Below the pieces are notes generated by a model. The model was not told the DNA's origin. It saw only the letters and a list, made by a program, of their open reading frames with translations, and ran no database searches. This document shows, in pieces, positions 53,501 to 61,482 of a stretch of 64,000 nucleotides of DNA; position 1 is the first letter of the stretch; every line of letters begins with the position of its first letter. This DNA is from Tenuifilum sp040752515 (GTDB taxonomy: Bacteria; Bacteroidota; Bacteroidia; Bacteroidales; Tenuifilaceae). The stretch is taken from positions 44,323 to 108,322 of the forward strand of contig JBFMGQ010000009.1 in the NCBI GenBank assembly GCA_040752515.1. Reading direction: 5' to 3'. Both the position numbers and the translations under genes were made by a program.

Positions 53501-53695
53501 TTCTATTCTTACTACAAAATATTAGGGGATAAGTTAATCCCAACATTTTGGTTTAACTTTATGGTTATTTGGCTTATGTCGGTTATATTTTACTTAACCC
53601 TATTAAGTGACATGTTCCGTGTGGTCAATCGCTTTGTTGAGCGTTTCCGCTTCCGTAAGCTCACCTCTCGCATTGCTAGGTATTTACCAACTTAA
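50588..53695 (+). CDS. Large ABCG-like ABC transporter, ATPase and permease in one chain
   Basis: A 1035-aa protein. The N-terminal ~150 residues are helical, resembling a TerB-like domain (inference). A beta-rich stretch (~165-260) follows. The ATPase comes next: GGSGVGKST (Walker A, ~281-289), GYVPQDDLLVEELTVFQNLYYN, signature ISGGQRKRLNIAMEL and VLFVDEPTSGLSS (Walker B, ~410). ABC-2 membrane segments lie at ~600-745, with a final helix near 1005. Between the fifth and last helices lies an unusually long hydrophilic region (~755-1000). Fusion order ATPase-then-membrane is that of ABCG/White transporters. Substrate unknown. Single gene. Confidence 0.85.
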   Translation: MSESLLDALIKLFAILVNIESKADSGFALDVLEDYLHHDFSDEQAKVFIDRFTNFGISYRQELEDVTLDRFTESPMVHAIIDSINHEFEQHQKVWLVLQLLEFLADSKLSTSDRLEFARRVANQFNISDFEFSNGRDFILSESPGQIPWNQQVLLISPERDNPIPEIKHIVNERLQGQLYVLRIASTNTLLIKYFGELELFMNSRMLKPGRTYLFGPGAVIRGPRMSPVYYSKVVSVFIQTPGKPFVSIVVKGIEYKHRGSRNGIYPFSFSAYSGQLVGIMGGSGVGKSTLINLLNGNIKPASGKVYINGYDVHRSKSELEGVIGYVPQDDLLVEELTVFQNLYYNALFCFSHLSKKEIVELVDNTLMEFDLVEARDLKVGNPLNKYISGGQRKRLNIAMELMRQPSVLFVDEPTSGLSSLDAERIMLILRKQTFKGKLVITNIHQPSSDVFKIFDKIIVLDQGGRPIFQGNPMDSVVYFKRMANFLKPDESECITCGNVNTDIILRIVEARVVNEYGRLTRKRKRSAKEWYELYLQNIQSKIIIAEPTCPSPLPPNNFKIPSKRKQMWIYFRRNLRSKIANSQFMNISILASPVLAVIISFFSKYIHGTLTNPNAYIFSENDNIPSFIFMSVVAMIFLGLTISAEEIISDRKVLFREKFLNLSYFSYINSKLVVLSIFSAFQSLLFVLISTYILEIQGMFWPYWAILFSTSFCASMIGLNLSAALNSVVAIYVMIPLIIVPQLMFSGVVINFNKLHKSLTHPEYVPVIGDVTLSRWPYEALCVHQFSSNTYNKHFFFINKDISNNSYNATLLIPKLISLLNEAQTDLIVGKQTPRTGQRLSIVQNEIEKLKQNYPISGFNYPDADRLGINRVSTDYIKVTLGKLDTLKSHFNSKYRLSVKKRDDLVKSLEKEFAGKTTLFELSRLHHNNALEALVTNKNDFTKILEFDNRLIRRYEPIYAYPTANNGRSHFYSYYKILGDKLIPTFWFNFMVIWLMSVIFYLTLLSDMFRVVNRFVERFRFRKLTSRIARYLPT

Positions 53696-53952
53696 AAGAA
53701 GTGAACAGTTAAAGGCTAAGGGGTACAAGTTTAAAAACGCTAGCCTTACTCGCAAACTTCATCAGCTGGCACGTTTGCTATAGCTAAAAAACATGGGGCA
53801 GGGGGCAATATTTCCAATATCCACCAATATTGCACAGAGCTTTGAATTATGAACCAAATCCTTAACACGTCTTTATATTTAGTTACCAAACATTAACCCT
53901 TTATTCTGGATTTGCGTACAAGGCTCTATAACCTATCACCATTAAATGCTTT

Positions 53953-54819
53953 CTAAGGTATTCCTAAAAAATCCTTTTCCTTCATCACATACGATGCCCT
54001 AATTATAGCGTATGCAGTAAAATAGCCTAATGCCCCATTGTTTACATTGGTTCGGGGATTAGCAGGTGGTGGACTAAACAGGGGAAACTGTGGGCGCGAG
54101 GCTGTTAGTGTTTCGTTGAGGTATTGGAAGTAATCCTTTGTTATTGCACATAATTCTAAAGTTACCTTGCTTCCTACCTTCAGAGTGTCCTTTTCGGGTA
54201 TAAAGTAAAAGGCTGCCCCCGCTGTATTGTTCCCATTAAAGAACTTATCATCAACTAAAACCAAATTGGTAAGACTATCGCTGTAAAGGATATCGTTTAT
54301 TTTAACCCGAAACATATAGTAGTTTCGCATGTTTTGTGGCTCTTTAGCAAATCCATTTACCACCCAGCCATCCCAGTTTTTATTGTAGTTTACGTTAATT
54401 GAATCCAAATAGTTAGTTTGATAGCCCTCAAGTAGTGTTGGCATTTGAGTTTCGGCTCGAAAGGAACTAGTACCACCCATGTTAACATTTTCGATATAAA
54501 GAGTATATGTTGTTGCCGATTTCCCGAAAACGTTTGGTGCAGTGTAGTAGTAACCCGGATTATTGATATCCTCGGTTAAATCTATCTTTGTGCTGCCTTC
54601 CATAATGTAAACTGTGGCATTAGAAACGGGCAGGGGAGGAGTAGAGCTATAGTATGGAACCGATTGAATCAACCTGACACAATGGCTCATGGTATCGGTA
54701 GTAATGCTTCCATAAACTATCAGCTTGCTGTCCGATGTTTCTAAATCGATATCAATTCGCTCAGTACACGATAATGCCATTAGGCTAACTAAACCGATTA
54801 TAGTGAATAATCTCTTCAT
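53953..54819 (-). CDS. DUF4249 domain lipoprotein
   Basis: A 288-aa protein with a lipobox (LMALSCTER, Cys 18). The DUF4249 pattern follows: ETSDSKLIVYGSITTDTMSHCVRLIQS, VSNATVYIMEG, GYYYTAPNVFG, YTLYIENV. These beta-sandwich lipoproteins are regularly encoded beside TonB-dependent receptors in Bacteroidota. Here the receptor stop is just 2 bp from this start, so the pair is an operon and this protein is probably the receptor's surface partner. Confidence 0.88.
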   Translation of the reverse strand: MKRLFTIIGLVSLMALSCTERIDIDLETSDSKLIVYGSITTDTMSHCVRLIQSVPYYSSTPPLPVSNATVYIMEGSTKIDLTEDINNPGYYYTAPNVFGKSATTYTLYIENVNMGGTSSFRAETQMPTLLEGYQTNYLDSINVNYNKNWDGWVVNGFAKEPQNMRNYYMFRVKINDILYSDSLTNLVLVDDKFFNGNNTAGAAFYFIPEKDTLKVGSKVTLELCAITKDYFQYLNETLTASRPQFPLFSPPPANPRTNVNNGALGYFTAYAIIRASYVMKEKDFLGIP

Positions 54820-54821
54820 AG

Positions 54822-57152
54822 CTAAAATTTGAAATTATAGGTTATCGATGGAATAATAGGGAACAAATAGGTTTTTTCGGCATAGGTAATATTTGGGTTC
54901 TTCTCGTCCTGAACAAAGTTTATAGTCCATGCATTATGCCTGTTGTATAGATTGTAAATAGATATATTCCATTCGCTTTTCCATTTGCGGCTTAGGCTCT
55001 TCCTGGTTTTTATGTTTAAGGCTAAATCAAGCCTGTGGTAATCGGGATATCGTTTTGCATTCCTATCGGAATATATTGGTATGGTGATGTTGTCAATCTC
55101 GTATCGTCCGGTTGGCTGGGTGTAAGTTTGACCTGTGGAGTAAATCCAATTGGCCGAAAGTGTAATTTGCTTGTTAATACGGTAGCTAAGTACAAGGGTG
55201 GCACTATGGGGTTTATCGAATGTTGCACTGTAAACCTTTCCCATATTTACTCCCTCTGTTTTACGCAAGGTTCTACCGTATGTATAGCTTACCCATCCTT
55301 CCCATTTTCCTATGTCGATGCGGGTAAATAGTTCCAAACCGTAAGAGTATGCTTTTCCTTGCCTGATATCGGCTTCGAGTTCATCGTTGAGAAGGACATC
55401 GGCAAAATCTTTAAAATCTACAAAGTTTTTCACGTTTTTGTAGTAAACCTCCGCTGAGGTTTCAACTTGGTTATTCAAAAAGTTTCTGAAATAACCCAGT
55501 GCCCACTGGTCGGCCTGCTGGGGTTTAATGTTTGGTGAAGCCGGAAACCAAACATCGAGGGGATTACCACCCTGCGAGTTCGATGCCAACTGAACATACT
55601 GGGTGGTGTGTGAGTAACTGGCTTTTATGGAACTGCTATCGCTTAATCGGTATACTATTCCCAGTCGGGGCTCAGGGCTTATGTAGGTATTGTATATTTC
55701 ACCTTTAGGGTGATAGATTCTATCGGTAACTCTGTAATCGGGCGAAATTACGAGGCTTTCACCTTTTCCAATATTCTGAAAAGCTGAAACTCTCAATCCT
55801 GCTTTAAAGGAAATCCGACCGAAATCGAACTCGTTCGAAAAGTAAATACCGTGTTCAAGGGTATGCTGTTTGGGTATTTCCCACCGCTGAATAAACGATT
55901 GAGGGTTAGTTCCCTTTATTAAACCTGGCATAAATGTTAGGTATGCGCTCGATAAACCAAATTTAAGCTGATACTTTGGCCCAATGGCATAGTTAAAATC
56001 AAGTTTTAGGCTAACCTCCTCCATATTCGATTCCCATTTAATAGCGTTGGCATCGTTGGTATTCGATTCCAAAAAGTATGTGTAGTTACTTGTGTTGAGG
56101 GTGGTATTCATGAAAAGGTTATGCTTAAAGATATGATTCCACCTTGCCGAGAAGGTTTGATTGCCAAATCCAAAACTGTTAATTTCGCGTCCAAACATAT
56201 CGCGCCCAAAGTATCCCGAAATAAAGACCCGATTGTTGGGGTTTACGGTCACATTAAGTTTAGCATTTAAGTCGTAAAAGTAAAGTGTACTTTTTTTAAG
56301 ATCTTCGTTATCGAAGAGCGGGAAGAAGACATCCACATAGGTTCTACGACCCGATACCATGAATGAGCTTTTATCTTTGACTATTGGGCCTTCAGCTGTG
56401 AGCCGACTCGATATACTGCCTATTCCTCCGGTAATATTAAAATCCTTACTGTTCCCCTCTTTCATTTTGATATCGAGCACCGACGATAACCGTCCCCCAA
56501 ACGATGCGGGCATATCCCCTTTATATAGCTTGATATCTTTTATGGCATCGTTGTTGAAAACCGAAAAAAAGCCCATCAGATGGGAAGCGTTGTAAACCGT
56601 TGCCTCATCAAGAATAATCAGGTTTTGGTCCGATGCTCCACCTCTAACACTGAACCCCGAACCACCCTCGGCGGTGCTTTGTACTCCAGGGAGTAGTTGA
56701 ATGGCTTTAATCACATCTACCTCGCCCAAAAGCGCAGGTATTTGCTTTACATTTCTCATGTCAAGTTTTACAAGGCTCATTTCGGTTCGCCGAACATTGC
56801 TATTACCCTTTTCCCTGCTAACAACTACCTCCTGAATTTCTTGTGCATTTGGTGAGAGTTCAATATCTAGCCTAATATCTTTGTTGACCTGAATTATTTT
56901 TTCTTCAGTTTTATAGCCTAGGTAGCCAAAGGATATTACATGCTCACCTTTGGGTAGAGATATAATGAAATACCCATAGCTATTTGTGGCTGTGCCAATG
57001 TTTATCCCTTTTGCAATAACTGTTGCTCCAATCAGCATTTCGCCAGTTTGAGCGTCCTTTAGGTATCCGCTAACATTAAACTTTACTTGTCCCCACAATC
57101 CATGATGGGAAGTTGAGAGAATGAATACTATGCTTAAAATCTTTTTAATCAT
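54822..57152 (-). CDS. TonB-dependent receptor with carboxypeptidase-like domain
   Basis: A 776-aa protein. Signal peptide (MIKKILSIVFILSTSHHGLW), CarboxypepD_reg domain (~23-105: NVSGYLKDAQTGEMLIGATV, SFGYLGYKTEEK), plug (~130-230: LGEVDVIKAIQLLPGVQS, GFSVRGGASDQNLIILDEA) and barrel to the end (IIPSITYNFKF). The start at 57152 is used because it begins the signal peptide and lies after the terminator hairpin at 57157. An ATG 13 codons earlier would lie inside that hairpin. It is paired with a DUF4249 lipoprotein. The ligand is unknown. Confidence 0.88.
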   Translation of the reverse strand: MIKKILSIVFILSTSHHGLWGQVKFNVSGYLKDAQTGEMLIGATVIAKGINIGTATNSYGYFIISLPKGEHVISFGYLGYKTEEKIIQVNKDIRLDIELSPNAQEIQEVVVSREKGNSNVRRTEMSLVKLDMRNVKQIPALLGEVDVIKAIQLLPGVQSTAEGGSGFSVRGGASDQNLIILDEATVYNASHLMGFFSVFNNDAIKDIKLYKGDMPASFGGRLSSVLDIKMKEGNSKDFNITGGIGSISSRLTAEGPIVKDKSSFMVSGRRTYVDVFFPLFDNEDLKKSTLYFYDLNAKLNVTVNPNNRVFISGYFGRDMFGREINSFGFGNQTFSARWNHIFKHNLFMNTTLNTSNYTYFLESNTNDANAIKWESNMEEVSLKLDFNYAIGPKYQLKFGLSSAYLTFMPGLIKGTNPQSFIQRWEIPKQHTLEHGIYFSNEFDFGRISFKAGLRVSAFQNIGKGESLVISPDYRVTDRIYHPKGEIYNTYISPEPRLGIVYRLSDSSSIKASYSHTTQYVQLASNSQGGNPLDVWFPASPNIKPQQADQWALGYFRNFLNNQVETSAEVYYKNVKNFVDFKDFADVLLNDELEADIRQGKAYSYGLELFTRIDIGKWEGWVSYTYGRTLRKTEGVNMGKVYSATFDKPHSATLVLSYRINKQITLSANWIYSTGQTYTQPTGRYEIDNITIPIYSDRNAKRYPDYHRLDLALNIKTRKSLSRKWKSEWNISIYNLYNRHNAWTINFVQDEKNPNITYAEKTYLFPIIPSITYNFKF

Positions 57153-57156
57153 GGTA

Positions 57157-57186
57157 TAAAAAAAGCTAGGCTTGGCTCCTAGCTTT
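57157..57186 (-). terminator. Terminator between the caspase gene and the TonB receptor
   Basis: On the minus strand, AAAGCTAGG, a short loop, then CCTAGCTTT and a T tract: a 9-bp perfect stem, 18 bp after the caspase stop and 4 bp before the receptor start codon. It could also act as a read-through or attenuation element for the receptor. Confidence 0.85.
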
Positions 57187-57204
57187 AACAAGTTTTATGC
57201 CAAA

Positions 57205-58506
57205 TTAGTTCGATTTGATAAGTACCCAATTCTCCAAATCTTCGGTTGGGTTAATACCCATTCTTAGAACAGGTGTTTGTTCCTTGCTATTCAGAAGAAC
57301 CGATTGGAGAGGTACTATTTCATCCAGATAACTACTTAGCTCTTTAAATGTTATATTGCCTTTGGTTTCCTTCAACTTTTTAAGCAGGTAATAGGTAAAA
57401 AAGCCATGATATTTTTCCTTGAAAGGAAGGGCAGTTTGCTCACCCGATACAGCCGATAGGGTGGCAATATTCCCTTGAAGCACGCTTTCGGTTGGGCGTA
57501 CCTTAACGCCACGGGCAGCAACCAGTTCTTTATTACGGGCACCTCCCGAAAAACATGCATCAAGGAAAACAATCACTCTTTTCGATGGGTATTCGGTTAG
57601 CTTAGCGTATAAATCGTTAAGTTTAATACCATCACGCGCATTTTGCCCGCTGATATCAACCGGAATGAGATATGGCTCGCGGGTAGCCTCATCGGGCAGG
57701 CCATGTCCTGCATAGTACACAAATACCTCGGCTTTCCCTTTGGCGTTTTTAATAAGAAGGTTTGTTTTAGCTATAGCTTGGTTCATTTGGCCTACGGTAG
57801 CATCGAGTAAAAAGATGATGTTGCTTTCAGGAATACCTAAAATCTTAGTAGCGTACTCCTTAAACGCGCTAGCATCGTTACGGGCAAAATCAACGTTAAC
57901 CTCTTTATTCAGGTCAACCTGTTTGCTGCTGTAATCTTCGTTACCAATAATTAGCGCAAAGCGCAAGGGGAATTCCAGGTTGTTGTTAGGAATATCAACA
58001 TCAACATCCGATAGTTTTTCGAACATGTAGCCTTTGGCCTCGGGTGCAGTAACGTAAACCTGTTTAACCACAGTATCGCGAATCACCACGTAACCGGCCG
58101 ATTCTTTCTGGAGGGTTGCAATAACATCGTTATCGTAGTAGTATGCCCCACCTGAAATGAAGTCGATACCAAATGCTGGAATGGCAGCAACGTTAAGGAA
58201 TAAGTTTAGCCAAATTTTACTGCTTACCTCAGCATTATCGGTATAAGTGTAGGGAACAAAACCTTCCTTACGGAACTCATATATATACTGGTTTCGCCCA
58301 TTTATAGTTCCTTTCTTTACCTTTCGGTTTACCCAAACATTGCAGGGTGTAGTTTTATTGGTGCTCTTGCCGTTAATGTAAACTTCAGCTCCAATTGGGT
58401 TCGATGTTAAGCTAACCTTTTGCTTTGTGGAGTTTAAGATGGTTGCACAGGCACCCATTGCTAGCATTCCCAGTAAAGCTGCAATTCTAAATAAATTGCG
58501 TTTCAT
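57205..58506 (-). CDS. Caspase-family (C14) lipoprotein with PEGA domain
   Basis: A 433-aa protein. Lipobox LAMGACAT (Cys 19), then a PEGA-like beta domain (~25-75: KVSLTSNPIGAEVYINGKST). A short spacer and a caspase-fold peptidase domain follow (~180-425). The catalytic dyad is present: H268 in YYAGHGLPD and C318 in FLDACFSGG. The substrate pocket preference (Arg/Lys or Asp) cannot be read. Prokaryotic members of this class are usually Arg/Lys-specific. Lipidation places it outside the cytoplasm. It is adjacent to, but separated by a terminator from, the TonB/DUF4249 pair. Confidence 0.88.
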   Translation of the reverse strand: MKRNLFRIAALLGMLAMGACATILNSTKQKVSLTSNPIGAEVYINGKSTNKTTPCNVWVNRKVKKGTINGRNQYIYEFRKEGFVPYTYTDNAEVSSKIWLNLFLNVAAIPAFGIDFISGGAYYYDNDVIATLQKESAGYVVIRDTVVKQVYVTAPEAKGYMFEKLSDVDVDIPNNNLEFPLRFALIIGNEDYSSKQVDLNKEVNVDFARNDASAFKEYATKILGIPESNIIFLLDATVGQMNQAIAKTNLLIKNAKGKAEVFVYYAGHGLPDEATREPYLIPVDISGQNARDGIKLNDLYAKLTEYPSKRVIVFLDACFSGGARNKELVAARGVKVRPTESVLQGNIATLSAVSGEQTALPFKEKYHGFFTYYLLKKLKETKGNITFKELSSYLDEIVPLQSVLLNSKEQTPVLRMGINPTEDLENWVLIKSN

Positions 58507-58556
58507 AGGTTGGTTAGTTTGGTTTGGTAATACTGTTTACTACAAAAACTATGCTA

Positions 58557-59006
58557 CTAGAAATCAACTTTTACCTTAAAAACTACTTTTTTAATAAATC
58601 CTTCGCCTATAAGTGGTGCGTGGCAATCGGAAGGGAAAAAAATAGCGAACTGGTTTGGTTTTAGGGTAACAAAACATGCGGGTTGGTCAGAGTAAAAGGT
58701 TATGTCGTTATCGCTATTATAGGGTTCTTTAATGGCATTACAGGTTTGTCGGTCGCGCCATCCCATTGTTTCTTCTCCTTGCAAACATATTTGTATATCG
58801 ATATACCTATCATGTGATTCTAAGAAAGCGTCGCTGGCATTGCGGGCTTTGTTAAATGAGGGAATGGCAATAAGGTTTTCGCCGTCGATGTATATTTTTT
58901 CGCCGGGTTTACTGAAATCGAGAGTTATTAGTGCCTGCTCAACCCGCCCAAAAAGGGGGTGAAGTTTGAGGTAAGTACCAAATTCCGATAATGGGGCTAA
59001 AATCAT
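58557..59006 (-). CDS. YhcH/YjgK/YiaL family protein
   Basis: A 149-aa cupin-like protein: KPGEKIYIDGENLIAIPS, SHDRYIDIQICLQGEETMGW, ITFYSDQPACFVTLKPNQFAIFFPSDCHAP. The conserved His and Glu residues (HDRYIDIQ, FFPSDCHAP) bind a metal in related structures. Members occur in sialic-acid and sugar catabolism loci, and the exact reaction is unsettled. It is divergent from pdxB across 94 bp. Confidence 0.9.
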   Translation of the reverse strand: MILAPLSEFGTYLKLHPLFGRVEQALITLDFSKPGEKIYIDGENLIAIPSFNKARNASDAFLESHDRYIDIQICLQGEETMGWRDRQTCNAIKEPYNSDNDITFYSDQPACFVTLKPNQFAIFFPSDCHAPLIGEGFIKKVVFKVKVDF

Positions 59007-59078
59007 TCTTCCAATTTTGTCGTAAAAATAGTTTATTTTGATAGTTTAGCAATAATGAGATTAACAGTTTTTCCATGC

Positions 59079-59086
59079 TATCTTTG
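59079..59086 (+). promoter_or_regulatory. Candidate -7 box (TATCTTTG) for pdxB
   Basis: Fits TAnnTTTG, 15 bp before the pdxB ATG at 59101. No convincing -33 box. Confidence 0.45.
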
Positions 59087-59100
59087 CACAAATTTTACCC

Positions 59101-60195
59101 ATGAAAATTGTTGCCGATAGCCATATTCCTTACCTAAAAGGTGTTTTTGAACCCTTATTTGATGTTCAGTATTTACCGGGGCATCTTATTGATAGGGATA
59201 GCGTTAAGGATGCCGATGTGCTGATTATACGAACCCGAACCATTTGCAATGCCAATTTGCTTAAAGATTCAAAGGTTAAGCTAATTGCTTCAGCAACAAT
59301 TGGATACGATCACATTGATACCCAGTACTGCAATGCCAATGGAATAACGTGGTATACCGCTCCCGGTTGTAATGCTGCTGCTGTTCAGCAATGGGTGGGG
59401 GCTGCTCTTGTTATATGGATGTGGTCAAAAAAACTTAATCCACAGTCGTTAACTATTGGAATTGTTGGTGTTGGGAATGTTGGTAGCAAGGTGGTTGAAC
59501 TTAGTAATGCCTTAGGCATGAAAGTGGTATGTTGCGACCCCCCAAGAGCAGAAACCGAGAACTTATCGACATTTGTTGACCTAAACGAATTGCTTAAGGT
59601 TTCTGATATCATTACCTTTCATGTACCCTTTACTAAATCGGGCAAATATCCTACCTTCCACATGTTAAATGGCCAAAACTTGGCCTTTTGCAAGCCAACC
59701 GCATACATTTTAAACTCATCGCGGGGTGGAGTGATTGATGAAACGGCTCTTATACATTTTTTAAAGCAAAATCCCAAAGCCGATGTAGCTATTGATGTTT
59801 GGGAGCAAGAACCCCAATTGAACATGGAGTTAGCAGATCTTTCCCTTGTGGCAACACCTCACATCGCTGGTTACTCTCTCGAGGGGAAAGTAATGGCAAC
59901 CAAAATGGTGATTGATGCTATTAGCCATCACTTTAATCTTGGGCTTGAACCATGGTGGCCTATTCCAAATCCACTTGCCGAATTGCAGGTAATTGATTCC
60001 GCCGCCAATCTTTTTGATGCCATCGTTAAATCGTATCAGGTTGAAAATGATGATATTCGAAATATAAATTTAACTTTTGAGGATTACCGGAATACTTATA
60101 AATATCGACGCGATTTTACAGGCTATAGGATTCTGAATGCAAACGCTGATGGCCCTAAGTTGATTAAACTTGGGTTTAAGGTTGATAAATTTTGA
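59101..60195 (+). CDS. pdxB: 4-phosphoerythronate dehydrogenase
   Basis: A 364-aa D-isomer 2-hydroxyacid dehydrogenase for pyridoxal 5'-phosphate synthesis. N-terminal KIVADSHIPYLKG and IASATIGYDHIDTQYC, then the NAD-binding IGIVGVGNVGSKVVEL, catalytic Arg/Glu/His regions (NSSRGGVID; DVWEQEP; TPHIAGYSLEGK). The C-terminal ~80 residues form the PdxB-type dimerisation extension. Complete. Confidence 0.92.
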   Translation: MKIVADSHIPYLKGVFEPLFDVQYLPGHLIDRDSVKDADVLIIRTRTICNANLLKDSKVKLIASATIGYDHIDTQYCNANGITWYTAPGCNAAAVQQWVGAALVIWMWSKKLNPQSLTIGIVGVGNVGSKVVELSNALGMKVVCCDPPRAETENLSTFVDLNELLKVSDIITFHVPFTKSGKYPTFHMLNGQNLAFCKPTAYILNSSRGGVIDETALIHFLKQNPKADVAIDVWEQEPQLNMELADLSLVATPHIAGYSLEGKVMATKMVIDAISHHFNLGLEPWWPIPNPLAELQVIDSAANLFDAIVKSYQVENDDIRNINLTFEDYRNTYKYRRDFTGYRILNANADGPKLIKLGFKVDKF

Positions 60196-60198
60196 TTT

Positions 60199-60681
60199 TT
60201 AGTAGGGGATTACCCAAAGTACCCGCTCTTCGTCTATGCACTGGTCAATGAGCCTCATCAAGTGCCTATTTACTTGAATAAGTCGTCGAATGTACCCTTT
60301 CCAGTGCTTTTCGTATTCAGGGTCAATTTGCTTTAGAACTTCGAGCAAATCTTTACCCAAAAATACTTGGCTCAAGTACTGCTGGAACTGCGATACATTT
60401 TTTATTACAAGCAGTTTTTCAAGGTTAACAAGCAATTCGTTTCGAAGGGGAATGAAACGGCGGGCATTATACATGGTGGGCGAAATGTAATCGAACAAAT
60501 GGTGGCTACGTTCAAAGCATCCTGCAAAGATGTTGAACACATTTGTTTGAAGGTAATACGACTCTTCATCGCAGCGAATGTAGTTTTCAGCATCACCTGT
60601 AATGTTAAACTCAACGAAATCAATTATTTCGTCTTTTTTTAACAGGCTAATCCGCATTTTGCTACTCGTGGGTAAAGGCAT
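60199..60681 (-). CDS. Hypothetical protein, 160 aa
   Basis: I do not recognise this family. The protein is soluble, with a beta-prone N-terminus (ISLLKKDEIIDFVEFNITG) and a helical remainder (LRNELLVNLEKLLVIKNVSQFQQYLSQVFLGKDL..., WKGYIRRLIQVNRHLMRLIDQCIDEERVLWVIPY). No signal peptide or metal motif. It is convergent with pdxB (3 bp between stops), and its coding potential is supported by normal composition and the lack of a competing gene. Probably a Bacteroidota-specific cytoplasmic protein. Confidence 0.7.
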   Translation of the reverse strand: MPLPTSSKMRISLLKKDEIIDFVEFNITGDAENYIRCDEESYYLQTNVFNIFAGCFERSHHLFDYISPTMYNARRFIPLRNELLVNLEKLLVIKNVSQFQQYLSQVFLGKDLLEVLKQIDPEYEKHWKGYIRRLIQVNRHLMRLIDQCIDEERVLWVIPY

Positions 60682-60802
60682 AAGTCATATTTTTCAATTC
60701 AAATATACTAACTTTATTCATTTACTCTTAAATTTTTTTTTAACAATTGTTTATTCTGATGTAAACATCCTATTTTAGCAGTATAATAAAAATGCATAGA
60801 AA

Positions 60803-61480
60803 GTGACCGGAACAATCATTAACGTCATAGCCGTGTTGGCTGGTGGCTCAATAGGATTGCTTATAGGATCTCGTTTGCCTGACCGATACAGCAAAGTTTT
60901 TTTTCATGTAGTTGGGCTGTTTACTCTGGTGCTGGGACTATCGATGGCTATCAAAACAAATGAGCCTCTTTTAGTTGTATTCAGTTTGATTTTAGGTGTA
61001 CTATCGGGTACTTTACTCGATTTGCAGAGTAAGCTCGACAATTTTTCGAGCAAGCTGAAAAATCGCTTTAAAATTTCAGGCAATCGTTTCTCGGAGGGAT
61101 TGGTTGTTGCCTTTCTTCTTTATTGCATGGGCTCGTTAACGGTGCTTGGGGCCATTGAGGAAGGAACCGGTGGAACTCCTAAACTTTTTTACCTTAAAAG
61201 TTTGATGGATGGCTTCTCATCCATTGTTTTGGCATCTACACTTGGGGTTGGGGTACTTTTTTCGGCCCTACCTTTGCTCATCTACCAGGGTGGGTTAACT
61301 TTAATTGCTTCATATGCAGCCAGTAGCTTAACCAACAGCATGCTCAACGAACTCTCGGCGGTTGGCGGCATTCTGTTAGTTGCCTTAGGCTTTAATATAT
61401 TAGAGATAAAGCGTTTTGATGTAATCAACATGCTGCCTGCATTACTATTTATCGTTTTACTAATGCTACTTTTCAGCTAG
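60803..61480 (+). CDS. DUF554 family membrane protein
   Basis: A 225-aa protein with about six membrane segments, beginning TGTIINVIAVLAGGSIGLLIG and with MGSLTVLGAIEEG and the mid-protein SSIVLASTLGVGVLFSALPLLIYQGGLTL that typify DUF554 (YdfK/YqgA). The start is GTG at 60803, since the nearby ATG at 60792 runs into a stop after four codons. Function unsettled. It is the first gene of a tight run (2 bp to the next), so it may be expressed with the kinase-RapZ gene. Confidence 0.85.
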   Translation: MTGTIINVIAVLAGGSIGLLIGSRLPDRYSKVFFHVVGLFTLVLGLSMAIKTNEPLLVVFSLILGVLSGTLLDLQSKLDNFSSKLKNRFKISGNRFSEGLVVAFLLYCMGSLTVLGAIEEGTGGTPKLFYLKSLMDGFSSIVLASTLGVGVLFSALPLLIYQGGLTLIASYAASSLTNSMLNELSAVGGILLVALGFNILEIKRFDVINMLPALLFIVLLMLLFS

Positions 61481-61482
61481 CC

